In this document: positions 1 to 5,891 of the stretch, piece by piece | Layout: each line of letters starts with the position of its first letter | How positions within the stretch are numbered: position 1 is the first letter of the stretch | NCBI GenBank assembly: GCA_007126835.1 | Contig: SLAO01000115.1 | Coordinates: forward strand, 1 to 8,748 | Direction: 5' to 3' | DNA length: 8,748 nt | Source of the DNA: Nitriliruptorales bacterium | GTDB taxonomy: Bacteria; Actinomycetota; Nitriliruptoria; Euzebyales; Egibacteraceae | Notes under the pieces: model-generated | What the model was told of the DNA's origin: nothing | Databases searched by the model: none | What the model saw: only the letters and a program-made list of their open reading frames with translations | Position numbers and translations under genes: made by a program

Positions 1-1
1 C

Positions 2-36
2 CTTACCCCGAGCGCGTCTCTTACCCCGAGCGCGTC
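2..36. repeat. Two tandem copies of a 17-bp unit, 18-bp period
   Basis: The unit CTTACCCCGAGCGCGTC occurs at 2-18 and again, identical, at 20-36, separated by one base. On the minus strand the first copy met by transcription overlaps the TGA stop (37-35) of the penicillin-binding protein gene. The array starts at the window edge, so more copies may lie to the left. A period of 18 keeps reading frame, so it could be a decayed coding duplication or a short noncoding tandem repeat. It does not form an obvious hairpin with a T-tract, so I do not call it a terminator. Confidence 0.75.
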
Positions 37-2752
37 AGTCCGTGCTATCGCCCTCGTCGTCGGGCTCGTCGTCGTCGCCGGGCTCGTCGTCGCCGGGGTC
101 ATCCGCGTCGTCTGCGTCGTCGGGCTCGTCCTCGTCCTCGTCGTCAGGCTCAGGCAGCACGAGCTCGAGGCGATGGCGAGCGACCTCGAGCTCGACCATG
201 GCCCCCGGCTCGATGCTGGCCCCAGCGGACGGGAACTGTGCGAGGACCTCGCCGGCGAACGCCTCCGGTGCGTCGATCACGCGTACCTGCCCGCCGAGCT
301 CCTCGACGTCCTCGACGTCCTCGACGTCTGCGACCTCCGGCGGGTCCTCGGGATCGGCGGGTTCGGCCGAGACCTCCACGTCGCGGGGCGTCACCTCGAC
401 CTCGAGGTCGAGATCGAGCTCCTCGAGGATCTCTTGGGCCTCGTCGACGTCGAGCCCGAGCAGGTCCGGCATCTCGGGCGGGTCGCCCTCGCCGTCGCTG
501 ACCGCGACCTCCAGCATCGTTCCCGCCGCCACCGAGGTGCCGCCCTCCAGGGACTGCTCCAGCACCGTGCCCCGCGGCTCCCAGCCTCGGACCTCGGTTG
601 CCACGACGTGGAGGTCGTAGGTGCCGACGATGGCGTGGGTCACCACCCCGGTCTCCTCGCCGTCGTCGACCGCCGTGGCAGCCGGCTCCGGCTCCGCCGC
701 GCTGACCACGCGGAGCTGCGGGTTGACCGCGTCGGCGAGGGGCTGCTCGATCAGGTCGGGCACGGTGGCGGATCGCTCGGGCGGTGGGTCGGGGAACGCG
801 CCGCCATCGACGCCCGCCATGCTCGCGGCGAACATGTCGGACGGGAGCGAGCCGCCGGTCACTGTCGCTTCGCCCGCGATGTCGGCCAGCTCGCGCGGTT
901 GCTCGTACCCCATCCAGACCGCCGTGGCCAGCGGCTCGTCCCCTCCGGTGTAGCCGGCGAACCACGCGTCGTGGTTGTCGTTGGTGGTGCCGGTCTTGCC
1001 CGCGATGTCCACGCCGTCGACCGCGGCGCGGGTGCCGGTCCCGCTGTCTACGACCTGCCGCAGCATTGCGGTGACCTCGCTGGCCACCTCGGGGTCGATG
1101 GTGGGCTCACATGCGGGATCCTCGCTGGTCAGCAGCACGTCGTCGCCGCTGCGCACCTCCAGCACCGCGCGCGCCGGGCAGGCGTTCCCGCCGCCGGCCA
1201 GGGTGGCGAACGCGGAGGTCAGCTCGAGGGGGTAGACGCTGCCGGCGCCCAGGGCCACCGAGCAGGTCGCCGGCAGGTCGCCGTTGGACAGCCCTGCTCG
1301 CTCCCCGGCGTCGACCACCGCCGGGGGGTCGACCTGCGCGGCGAGCTTGACGTGGTAGACGTTCGACGATGTCTCCAGCGCCTCGGGCATGGCGACCACG
1401 CCGTGGTCGGACTGCCCGTAGTTGGTGGGCGCATAGTCGTCCGCGCACCCGGCGATGACCTCCCCCGAATCCGAGGTGTCCTGCCAGCCGCGTGGCATGT
1501 CGGCCTCGAGCGCGGCGGCCGCCACGAAGGGCTTGAACGCGCTACCGGGCTGGCGGCCGGAGCCACCCAGGCCTGGCACCGCAGGGTTGACCTCCGTCGC
1601 AGGGCAGTCGGCGGACTCGGAGCCGTCCTCGTCCGGTTCGCAGCTCCCGTAGTCCCGCGGACCGACGGCCATCGCTCGCACGTCCCCGGTGGTGGCATCA
1701 ATGCTGGTGATCGTCGCCTGGGGATCGCCGGCCGGGTCCGTCAGGGTGCTCGCGATCGCCTCCTCGGCGGCTTCCTGGCGCTCCGGGTCCAAGGTCGTGC
1801 GGATCTCCAGGCCGCCGGCGTACAACTGGCGGCCGCGCTCTGCCTCGTCCTCCCCGAGTCGCTCGTCGTTCAGCAGCAGGTCGGTGACGTAGGCCACGAA
1901 GAACGGGTGGTCCGGGGCGGACGGGGGGCTGAGGGCGAGCCCCATCGGCTCTTCACCGGCTTCGATGGCTTCGTGCTGCTCGATGGCCCCGTACTGCACC
2001 ATCTGCTCGAGCACGATGTCGCGGCGGGCCAGTGCCGTTTCCGGGTTGGTCACCGGGTTGTTGCTCTCGGGTGCGCGCAGCATGCCGGCGAGCAGTGCTG
2101 CCTGCGCAAGGTCGAGCTCGCCGGCCGAGCGCGAGAAGTACAGCTCGGCGGCGGCGCCGATCCCGTAGGCGCCGCGACCGAGATAGGCCTCGTTGAGGTA
2201 CGCGGTCAGGATCTCGTCTTTGGACATGCGACGCTCGAGCTCGACGGCGTACCACGCTTCGGTCGCCTTGCGCTCGAGCGTCTGCTCACCAGACAGCAGG
2301 ACGTTCTTGACGTACTGCTGGGTGATGGTCGACCCGCCTTGGACGATTCGCCCGGCCAGGCGGTTGGCGACTATCGCTCGCATCACGCCGCGGTGATCGA
2401 CGCCCGGGTGGTCGTAGAAGTTGGCGTCCTCGGTGGCGACCACGGCAGCGGCCACCACCGGCGCGATCTCGTCGGACTCCAACACGACCCGGTTGGCCTC
2501 CCCGAACAGCTGCGCGAGCTCCTGGCCTTCGGCGTCGGTGATCACGCTGCGCTCGGGCGACGGATCGATCTGGTCGGGCAGGGCCGGCGCGCCGGACAGG
2601 ACGCGCAGCGCGGGGCTGCCCAGGCGGACCGCGACGTCGGCCGGCAGCAGGTACAGCGCTCCCACAAAGGCGACGACAGCCAGCACGAGGCCACCGGCGA
2701 ACAACCCGAGGCGCAACGCGATCGCGCTTCCCGAGCGGCGAGGACGGGACAT
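35..2752 (-). CDS. Class A penicillin-binding protein (bifunctional glycosyltransferase/transpeptidase) with PASTA-like C-terminus
   Basis: Polymerises lipid II glycan strands and cross-links their stem peptides outside the cytoplasmic membrane. Of 905 residues, about 17-37 form a signal anchor. The family 51 glycosyltransferase domain (about 70-260) shows the catalytic ED..F..H.G motif with E108, GGSTITQQ at 139-146 and RKATE with E165. The transpeptidase domain (about 345-645) has the SAFK motif with nucleophile S404, SSN at 462-464 and KTG at 586-588. Six cysteines (371, 383, 436, 497, 525, 548) lie in the transpeptidase region, where actinobacterial homologues often have some. From 663 there are two degenerate PASTA-like units (beginning VPDLIEQ and MPDLLGL), each interrupted by acidic insertions. 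Residues 868-905 are almost only D/E/P/G. The ATG at 2752 is chosen because GGAGAAAGG lies 6 bases upstream; a TTG at 2776 would place that site inside the coding region. Closest concept is actinobacterial PonA/PBP1a; the function is very secure, the C-terminal role is not. Confidence 0.95.
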   Translation of the reverse strand: MSRPRRSGSAIALRLGLFAGGLVLAVVAFVGALYLLPADVAVRLGSPALRVLSGAPALPDQIDPSPERSVITDAEGQELAQLFGEANRVVLESDEIAPVVAAAVVATEDANFYDHPGVDHRGVMRAIVANRLAGRIVQGGSTITQQYVKNVLLSGEQTLERKATEAWYAVELERRMSKDEILTAYLNEAYLGRGAYGIGAAAELYFSRSAGELDLAQAALLAGMLRAPESNNPVTNPETALARRDIVLEQMVQYGAIEQHEAIEAGEEPMGLALSPPSAPDHPFFVAYVTDLLLNDERLGEDEAERGRQLYAGGLEIRTTLDPERQEAAEEAIASTLTDPAGDPQATITSIDATTGDVRAMAVGPRDYGSCEPDEDGSESADCPATEVNPAVPGLGGSGRQPGSAFKPFVAAAALEADMPRGWQDTSDSGEVIAGCADDYAPTNYGQSDHGVVAMPEALETSSNVYHVKLAAQVDPPAVVDAGERAGLSNGDLPATCSVALGAGSVYPLELTSAFATLAGGGNACPARAVLEVRSGDDVLLTSEDPACEPTIDPEVASEVTAMLRQVVDSGTGTRAAVDGVDIAGKTGTTNDNHDAWFAGYTGGDEPLATAVWMGYEQPRELADIAGEATVTGGSLPSDMFAASMAGVDGGAFPDPPPERSATVPDLIEQPLADAVNPQLRVVSAAEPEPAATAVDDGEETGVVTHAIVGTYDLHVVATEVRGWEPRGTVLEQSLEGGTSVAAGTMLEVAVSDGEGDPPEMPDLLGLDVDEAQEILEELDLDLEVEVTPRDVEVSAEPADPEDPPEVADVEDVEDVEELGGQVRVIDAPEAFAGEVLAQFPSAGASIEPGAMVELEVARHRLELVLPEPDDEDEDEPDDADDADDPGDDEPGDDDEPDDEGDSTD
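38..151 (-). repeat. Low-complexity triplet tract coding the acidic tail
   Basis: On the plus strand this stretch is dominated by GTC and CTC triplets, with GCC/CGG interruptions; read on the minus strand it gives GAC/GAG/GAT codons. It encodes the last 38 residues of the penicillin-binding protein, nearly all Asp, Glu, Pro and Gly. Such triplet tracts are prone to slippage, so tail length may vary between strains. Confidence 0.7.
302..328 (-). repeat. Three tandem 9-bp repeats in the PASTA-like region
   Basis: CTCGACGTC is repeated exactly three times head to tail (302-310, 311-319, 320-328). On the coding strand it gives the peptide repeat VED-VED within an acidic insertion (about residues 809-818) that splits the second PASTA-like unit of the penicillin-binding protein. 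It looks like a recent in-frame expansion. Confidence 0.75.
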
Positions 2753-2758
2753 AACACA

Positions 2759-2767
2759 CCTTTCTCC
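2759..2767 (-). promoter_or_regulatory. Ribosome binding site of the penicillin-binding protein gene
   Basis: GGAGAAAGG on the minus strand lies 6 bases before the ATG at 2752-2750. This site decides the start: the alternative TTG start at 2776 lies upstream of it. Confidence 0.8.
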
Positions 2768-2768
2768 A

Positions 2769-2793
2769 GCGCCCAATGGTGCCCTATTGGCGC
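2769..2793. promoter_or_regulatory. Inverted repeat upstream of the penicillin-binding protein gene
   Basis: CCAAT (2773-2777) and ATTGG (2786-2790) form perfect 5-bp arms. Past a single bulged C, GCG (2769-2771) pairs with CGC (2791-2793), giving 8 pairs around an 8-base centre. It sits directly upstream of the ribosome binding site, in the gap between two divergent genes. It may be an operator or a 5' leader hairpin; no regulator can be assigned. Confidence 0.4.
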
Positions 2794-2833
2794 AAGTCGG
2801 CGGCGTAGGTCCCGTGCGCGGACCTCACGGCCG

Positions 2834-2862
2834 ATGACGCGGTGGGGCCTCGCTGGTACTGT
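2834..2862 (+). promoter_or_regulatory. Candidate promoter of the LacI-family gene
   Basis: ATGACG (2834-2839; 4 of 6 to TTGACA) is followed after exactly 17 bases by TACTGT (2857-2862; fits TAnnnT), which is preceded by TGG, giving an extended -10 element. The predicted transcript would start near 2869, upstream of the GTG at 2902 and downstream of the alternative GTG at 2842. Inferred from consensus only. Confidence 0.35.
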
Positions 2863-2875
2863 CGGTTGCTCGACA
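2860..2875. promoter_or_regulatory. Possible operator over the LacI-gene transcription start
   Basis: TGTCG (2860-2864) and CGACA (2871-2875) are perfect 5-bp inverted arms with a 6-base centre. The site overlaps the end of the candidate -10 and the predicted start point. Many LacI-family repressors bind a palindrome at their own promoter, so autorepression is plausible. Short arms make chance occurrence possible. Confidence 0.3.
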
Positions 2876-2886
2876 ATGAGCCCGCC

Positions 2887-2893
2887 GGAGGGT
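2887..2893 (+). promoter_or_regulatory. Ribosome binding site of the LacI-family gene
   Basis: GGAGGGT lies 8 bases before GTG 2902 and 17 bases before ATG 2911. The spacing favours the GTG, giving the N-terminus (V/M)ATMRDVAERAG that is usual in this family. Confidence 0.6.
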
Positions 2894-2901
2894 GCTCCCC
2901 C

Positions 2902-3924
2902 GTGGCGACGATGCGTGACGTAGCCGAGCGAGCCGGCGTCTCCTTGGCGACCGTGTCGAGGGTCCTGTCTGGTTCTCGGCGCGTGCAACCCGAGCTTGTC
3001 GAGCGGGTTCGTCAGGCTAGCGACGACCTGGGCTACCGGCGCAACCTGCTGGCGCGAGGACTCCGCCGTCGCCACACCGACACCATCGGGGTGGTCGTCC
3101 CTCAAGCCGGTGATCTGCGGCATGCGCGCCTGGTGCAGGCGCTTTCGAGGACTCTGCACGACCGTGGCGAAACGCTGCTCATGGGCGACGGGCACGGCAA
3201 CGTCGAGGTCGAAGCCGAGGCGCTGTGGCGACTGATCGACCGCTCCGTTGATGGGATGATCATCGTCCCGCTGGATTCCGAGCGCAGTGGCCCGGCGGTG
3301 CGCGCGATCGCTGAGCAGGTCCATGTCGTCCAGGTCGAGCGAGGCGTCGGCGCGGCCGACATCGACTTGGTCGCGGTGGACGAGGCGGCAGGCATGCGTC
3401 TGGTCCTCGACCACCTCGCCGACCTCGACCGCGAGCGCACGGTGTTCGTCACCGGTTCCCACGTCGAGTCCGAAGGCGCCTCCGAGCGGCTCGCCGCCTA
3501 CCGGGAAGGAGCCGCGACGGGACGCACGCGCGCGGTGGTCACGCCGATGCTGGGGATCAGCGGCCTGGCCTGGGGCCGGGAAGCGGTCGGTCGCCTCGCG
3601 ATCAGCAGGCGCTGGCCAGACGCCATCGTGTGCGGCGACGATCTGACCGCGCTCGGTGTGCTCGACGGTCTGCGAGCGGCGGGTCTGCAGGTGCCCGACG
3701 ACATCGTGGTGACAGGCTTCGACGACGTGGGGCTGGCCGAGGTCAGCAGCCCGCCGCTCACGACGGTGCGCCGCCCGCTGGGGCAGGTCGCAGACGCGGC
3801 CATCGAACGACTCGACGGTGCCAGGCGGGGCGAGAGCGACGCCGCGGTGGGGTGGCGCCTGCCCCCCTCCTTGGTCGTGCGGGAATCCACCGTCGCGCCG
3901 GCTGCTGAGGGCTCAACCCGCTGA
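2902..3924 (+). CDS. LacI/GalR-family transcriptional regulator
   Basis: A 340-residue DNA-binding regulator of normal family length. The N-terminal helix-turn-helix is textbook: RDVAERAGVSLATVSRVLSG at about residues 5-24. It is followed by the LGYRRN element and a hinge (about 45-58) leading into IGVVVP, the first strand of the periplasmic-binding-protein-like effector domain. The C-terminal half carries PDAIVCGDD, VPDDIVVTGFDD (GFDD at 272-275) and PPLTTVRRP, all family hallmarks. The GTG at 2902 was chosen for its Shine-Dalgarno spacing; ATG 2911 and GTG 2842 are alternatives. It is divergent from the penicillin-binding protein gene and convergent with the ABC ATPase gene, so it stands alone. 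The effector is unknown: LacI proteins usually sense sugars or nucleosides, but no sugar gene is visible nearby. Autoregulation is likely; control of either neighbour is speculative. Confidence 0.92.
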   Translation: MATMRDVAERAGVSLATVSRVLSGSRRVQPELVERVRQASDDLGYRRNLLARGLRRRHTDTIGVVVPQAGDLRHARLVQALSRTLHDRGETLLMGDGHGNVEVEAEALWRLIDRSVDGMIIVPLDSERSGPAVRAIAEQVHVVQVERGVGAADIDLVAVDEAAGMRLVLDHLADLDRERTVFVTGSHVESEGASERLAAYREGAATGRTRAVVTPMLGISGLAWGREAVGRLAISRRWPDAIVCGDDLTALGVLDGLRAAGLQVPDDIVVTGFDDVGLAEVSSPPLTTVRRPLGQVADAAIERLDGARRGESDAAVGWRLPPSLVVRESTVAPAAEGSTR

Positions 3925-3930
3925 AGCCGA

Positions 3931-3947
3931 CCGGGTTTCCAACCCGG
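3931..3947. terminator. Hairpin between convergent genes
   Basis: CCGGGTT (3931-3937) and AACCCGG (3941-3947) pair perfectly over 7 bp with a TCC loop. The hairpin sits in the 37-base gap between the LacI-family stop codon (3924) and the stop of the minus-strand ABC ATPase gene (3962). The position suggests a bidirectional terminator. There is no T-tract on either side, as is common in high-GC actinobacteria, so termination is inferred. Confidence 0.5.
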
Positions 3948-3961
3948 GAGCCATGCCCCGG

Positions 3962-4675
3962 TCACGAGGTCTCCGAGGTCGGGGGAGCGGGATGGTGCGA
4001 GGCCGTGACGCGGCCGTCGACGAGGGGCAGCGCTCGATCCGCTCGCGCGGCCATCCGCTCGTCGTGGGTGACGAGCACACCGGCGACCCCACGTCCGTGC
4101 ACCTGCGCGGCGATCAGGTCGACGACGGAGGTCGCGTCGTCGGTGCCGAGGCTGGCGGTGGGCTCGTCGGCGAGCAGCACAGTGGGCCGGTTGCACAGCG
4201 CTCGCGCGATGGCGACGCGCTGTTGCTCACCCACCGATAGCGCCTCAGGCAGGCGTTCAGCCGAGCCCTCGAGCCCGAGTTCGGCCAGCAGCTCCCGAGC
4301 TCGCTCCCGACGCTGCGTGCGGGGCGGGGGGTTCGTGCGAAACCCGGCGACGAGCTCCACGTTCTCCTGGGCGGTCAGGTACGGGACGAGCTCGTGCTCC
4401 TGGAAGACGTAGCCCACGGTCTCGGCCCGAAACCGCGCGAGCTCCCGTCCGCCGAGGGCGCGCAGGTCCTGGCCATCGACGTGCACCTGGCCAGCTGTCG
4501 GCGTCTGGAGCCCGCCGAGCACCGACAGCAGCGTCGTCTTGCCCGACCCTGACGGGCCCACGAGCGCGAGCAGCTCACCTGCGGCGACCTCGAGTTCCAC
4601 GTCGTCGAGCACCGTCCGCGAGCCGCGGCCTTGGCGGACCACCACGCTCACTCCGCTCGCATGCAGGATGCTCAC
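3962..4675 (-). CDS. ABC transporter ATP-binding protein, MacB/LolD type
   Basis: A 237-residue cytoplasmic ATPase that would power the FtsX-like permeases encoded just to its right on the opposite strand. Walker A GPSGSGKTT starts at 40, the Q-loop is VFQEHEL with Q92, the signature is LSVGEQQR at 146-153, Walker B is VLLADEP with D170 and E171, and the switch histidine is H204. The sequence and length match the lipoprotein/macrolide exporter subfamily (LolD, MacB, FtsE-like). Two departures from the usual motifs are visible: LSVGE in place of LSGGE, and a D-loop reading TASLGT, with Gly177 where an Asp is normally conserved. The start is GTG at 4675-4673, with GGAGGA a few bases upstream on the minus strand; the spacing is short. 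ATPase and permeases being divergent rather than in one operon is less common. Substrate is not predictable. Confidence 0.93.
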   Translation of the reverse strand: MSILHASGVSVVVRQGRGSRTVLDDVELEVAAGELLALVGPSGSGKTTLLSVLGGLQTPTAGQVHVDGQDLRALGGRELARFRAETVGYVFQEHELVPYLTAQENVELVAGFRTNPPPRTQRRERARELLAELGLEGSAERLPEALSVGEQQRVAIARALCNRPTVLLADEPTASLGTDDATSVVDLIAAQVHGRGVAGVLVTHDERMAARADRALPLVDGRVTASHHPAPPTSETS

Positions 4676-4723
4676 GCTCCTCCAGTGAGCCTGGGAACTC
4701 CCCGTGTGGGAGCAGGCCGGGCT

Positions 4724-4770
4724 CGAACTTCTTGCTCAGTCTGTTGAGTATGCTACGAGAAGAACGTTCG
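4724..4770. promoter_or_regulatory. 47-bp imperfect inverted repeat between the divergent ABC genes
   Basis: The left arm reads CGAAC-TTCTT-G-CTC (4724-4737) and the right arm GAG-AAGAA-C-GTTCG (4757-4770). They give 13 base pairs with one unpaired base on each side and a 19-base centre. A nested CTCA/TGAG pair (4735-4738, 4745-4748) and a perfect GAACGTTC palindrome (4762-4769) lie inside. The last base of the right arm is the first base of the GGAG ribosome binding site of the permease gene. It could be an operator shared by the divergent genes, or a 5' leader hairpin controlling access to the ribosome binding site. Around it the sequence is distinctly less GC-rich than the genes. Confidence 0.55.
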
Positions 4771-4773
4771 GAG
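4770..4773 (+). promoter_or_regulatory. Ribosome binding site deciding the TTG start of the first permease
   Basis: GGAG lies 8 bases before TTG 4782. The only other in-frame start upstream, GTG 4704, has no clear site and would add 26 residues encoded mostly by the dyad region. Confidence 0.5.
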
Positions 4774-4781
4774 TCACCCTC

Positions 4782-5891
4782 TTGCGCCTGGCCGTACTGC
4801 ACCTGCGCCGCCAGCCGTGGCGGCACTCGCTCCTCATCTTGGCCGTGGCGTTGCTGGCCAGCCTGCTCCTGATGCTCGTCACGATCCGAGGGACACTCGT
4901 CGACTCCCTGTCGGGGGCCGTGGCGACCGCGGACGCCGACCTCCTGGTCACCAACGAGGACGCCGTGGGCAACGTGCAGGCCAGTCGCATCGATGCAGGC
5001 AACCGCGACCGAGTCGATGCGCTTCCCGGGGTGGCCTCGGTCAGTCCGGTCGGTGAGCTGCGGATGCGCGGCGATGTGGGCCAGGGCCCGGTCGACGTCT
5101 CGGTGTGGGGCGTCGCCCGGGACGGACCGGGTCCGCCCGGGCGCTTGGTCGGCGGGCGGGCGGTGCAGGCGCCCACAGAGGCCGTCGCCGATGGGGCGGA
5201 CCGACGCCGCGGTTTCGAACCCGGCGCGGTGGTCGCCCTCGACGGCGTCGACGAGCAACTCGAGATCGTGGGCATCGCCGCAGGAGCGAGGTCGGGCGGT
5301 CTTGCTACCGTCTTCACCGATTACGAGCAGTGGCGGCGCATCGTGCAGCAGCGCTTCCCCGACGCCGACACGATTCGCCCGAACGCACTGGCCGTCCGCG
5401 TGGAGTCGACGACCGACGCGTCGGCTGTGGCAGCACGGATCGCCGAGCGCACCGACCTCGAAGCGCGGCCACCCACCGAGGCCGCTGCCCGCCTTCCAGG
5501 CATCGCCGACATCGAGCGTAGCCTCGCGCTCGTGGCTGCCCTTGCCTTCGGTGGGGTCATGGTCGTCGTCGCCGCCTTCTTCACCGTGGTGGTCGCGCAG
5601 CAACAACGCTCCCTTGCCGTGCTGATGGCCACCGGTGCATCGGGACTGCGGCTGGCCTGGGGGGTGATGGCCGAAGCCGCGTTGATCACCGCGGCCGGGC
5701 TCGGGGTGGCCGTTCCAGCTGTGGTGGGCCTTGGGAGCATGACGCCGGCGACGTTCCCCTTGGCGCCGAGCGGTGTGACGATGAGCGTGCTGGCCGGTGC
5801 TGTCCTCGTCGCGGCGATGCTTGCTGCCCTGGTGCCTGCTCGCCGCATCCTGCGCCTGGATGTGCGACACGTGCTCGAGCGTGGACGATGA
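4782..5891 (+). CDS. ABC transporter permease, FtsX/MacB type (first of pair)
   Basis: A 369-residue membrane protein with the four-helix plan of the FtsX-like permease family. TM1 is at about 16-34, then comes a large extracytoplasmic domain of about 210 residues, and three helices follow at about 248-272, 296-317 and 333-351. The loop after TM2 (QQQRSLAVLMATGAS) is the typical coupling segment that follows TM2 in this family, equivalent to the E..LLRALGAS pattern. The short amphipathic start RLAVLHLRRQPWRHS also fits the family. TTG 4782 is preferred over GTG 4704 on ribosome binding site and homology-like N-terminus. The stop overlaps the next gene by ATGA, so the two permeases are translationally coupled and probably form a heterodimer driven by the divergent ATPase at 3962-4675. 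No membrane fusion protein gene is visible, so a MacAB-like tripartite pump is unlikely. Substrate unknown. Confidence 0.85.
   Translation: MRLAVLHLRRQPWRHSLLILAVALLASLLLMLVTIRGTLVDSLSGAVATADADLLVTNEDAVGNVQASRIDAGNRDRVDALPGVASVSPVGELRMRGDVGQGPVDVSVWGVARDGPGPPGRLVGGRAVQAPTEAVADGADRRRGFEPGAVVALDGVDEQLEIVGIAAGARSGGLATVFTDYEQWRRIVQQRFPDADTIRPNALAVRVESTTDASAVAARIAERTDLEARPPTEAAARLPGIADIERSLALVAALAFGGVMVVVAAFFTVVVAQQQRSLAVLMATGASGLRLAWGVMAEAALITAAGLGVAVPAVVGLGSMTPATFPLAPSGVTMSVLAGAVLVAAMLAALVPARRILRLDVRHVLERGR

Noticed and set aside
42..620. Serine-rich plus-strand frame that looks like a low-complexity secreted protein
   Set aside because: The serine runs are the complement of the GAC/GAG tract coding the acidic tail of the minus-strand gene; there is no signal peptide or convincing ribosome binding site.
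1137..1642. Six cysteines in the transpeptidase domain as a novel disulfide pattern
   Set aside because: Cysteines at several of these positions are, to my knowledge, common in actinobacterial class A penicillin-binding proteins, so this is probably family normal.
2753..2776. Upstream TTG start at 2776 for the penicillin-binding protein gene
   Set aside because: It would put the GGAGAAAGG ribosome binding site inside the coding sequence; ATG 2752 has ideal spacing.
173..2923. A 916-codon open frame on the plus strand antisense to the penicillin-binding protein gene
   Set aside because: It mirrors the coding frame of a gene with complete catalytic motifs. Its product has no recognisable domain and is the His/Arg/Gly-rich shadow typical of high-GC DNA.
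4700..4790. tRNA-like pieces: GCTCAGTCTGTTGAG resembling a D-arm and GTTCGAGC on the minus strand resembling a T-loop
   Set aside because: No acceptor stem, anticodon stem or paired T-stem can be built around them on either strand. The pairing is better explained by the 47-bp dyad.
4575..5870. Long minus-strand open frames across the first permease gene
   Set aside because: They lie antisense to a protein with clear FtsX-like topology and give His/Arg/Gly-rich products without domains.
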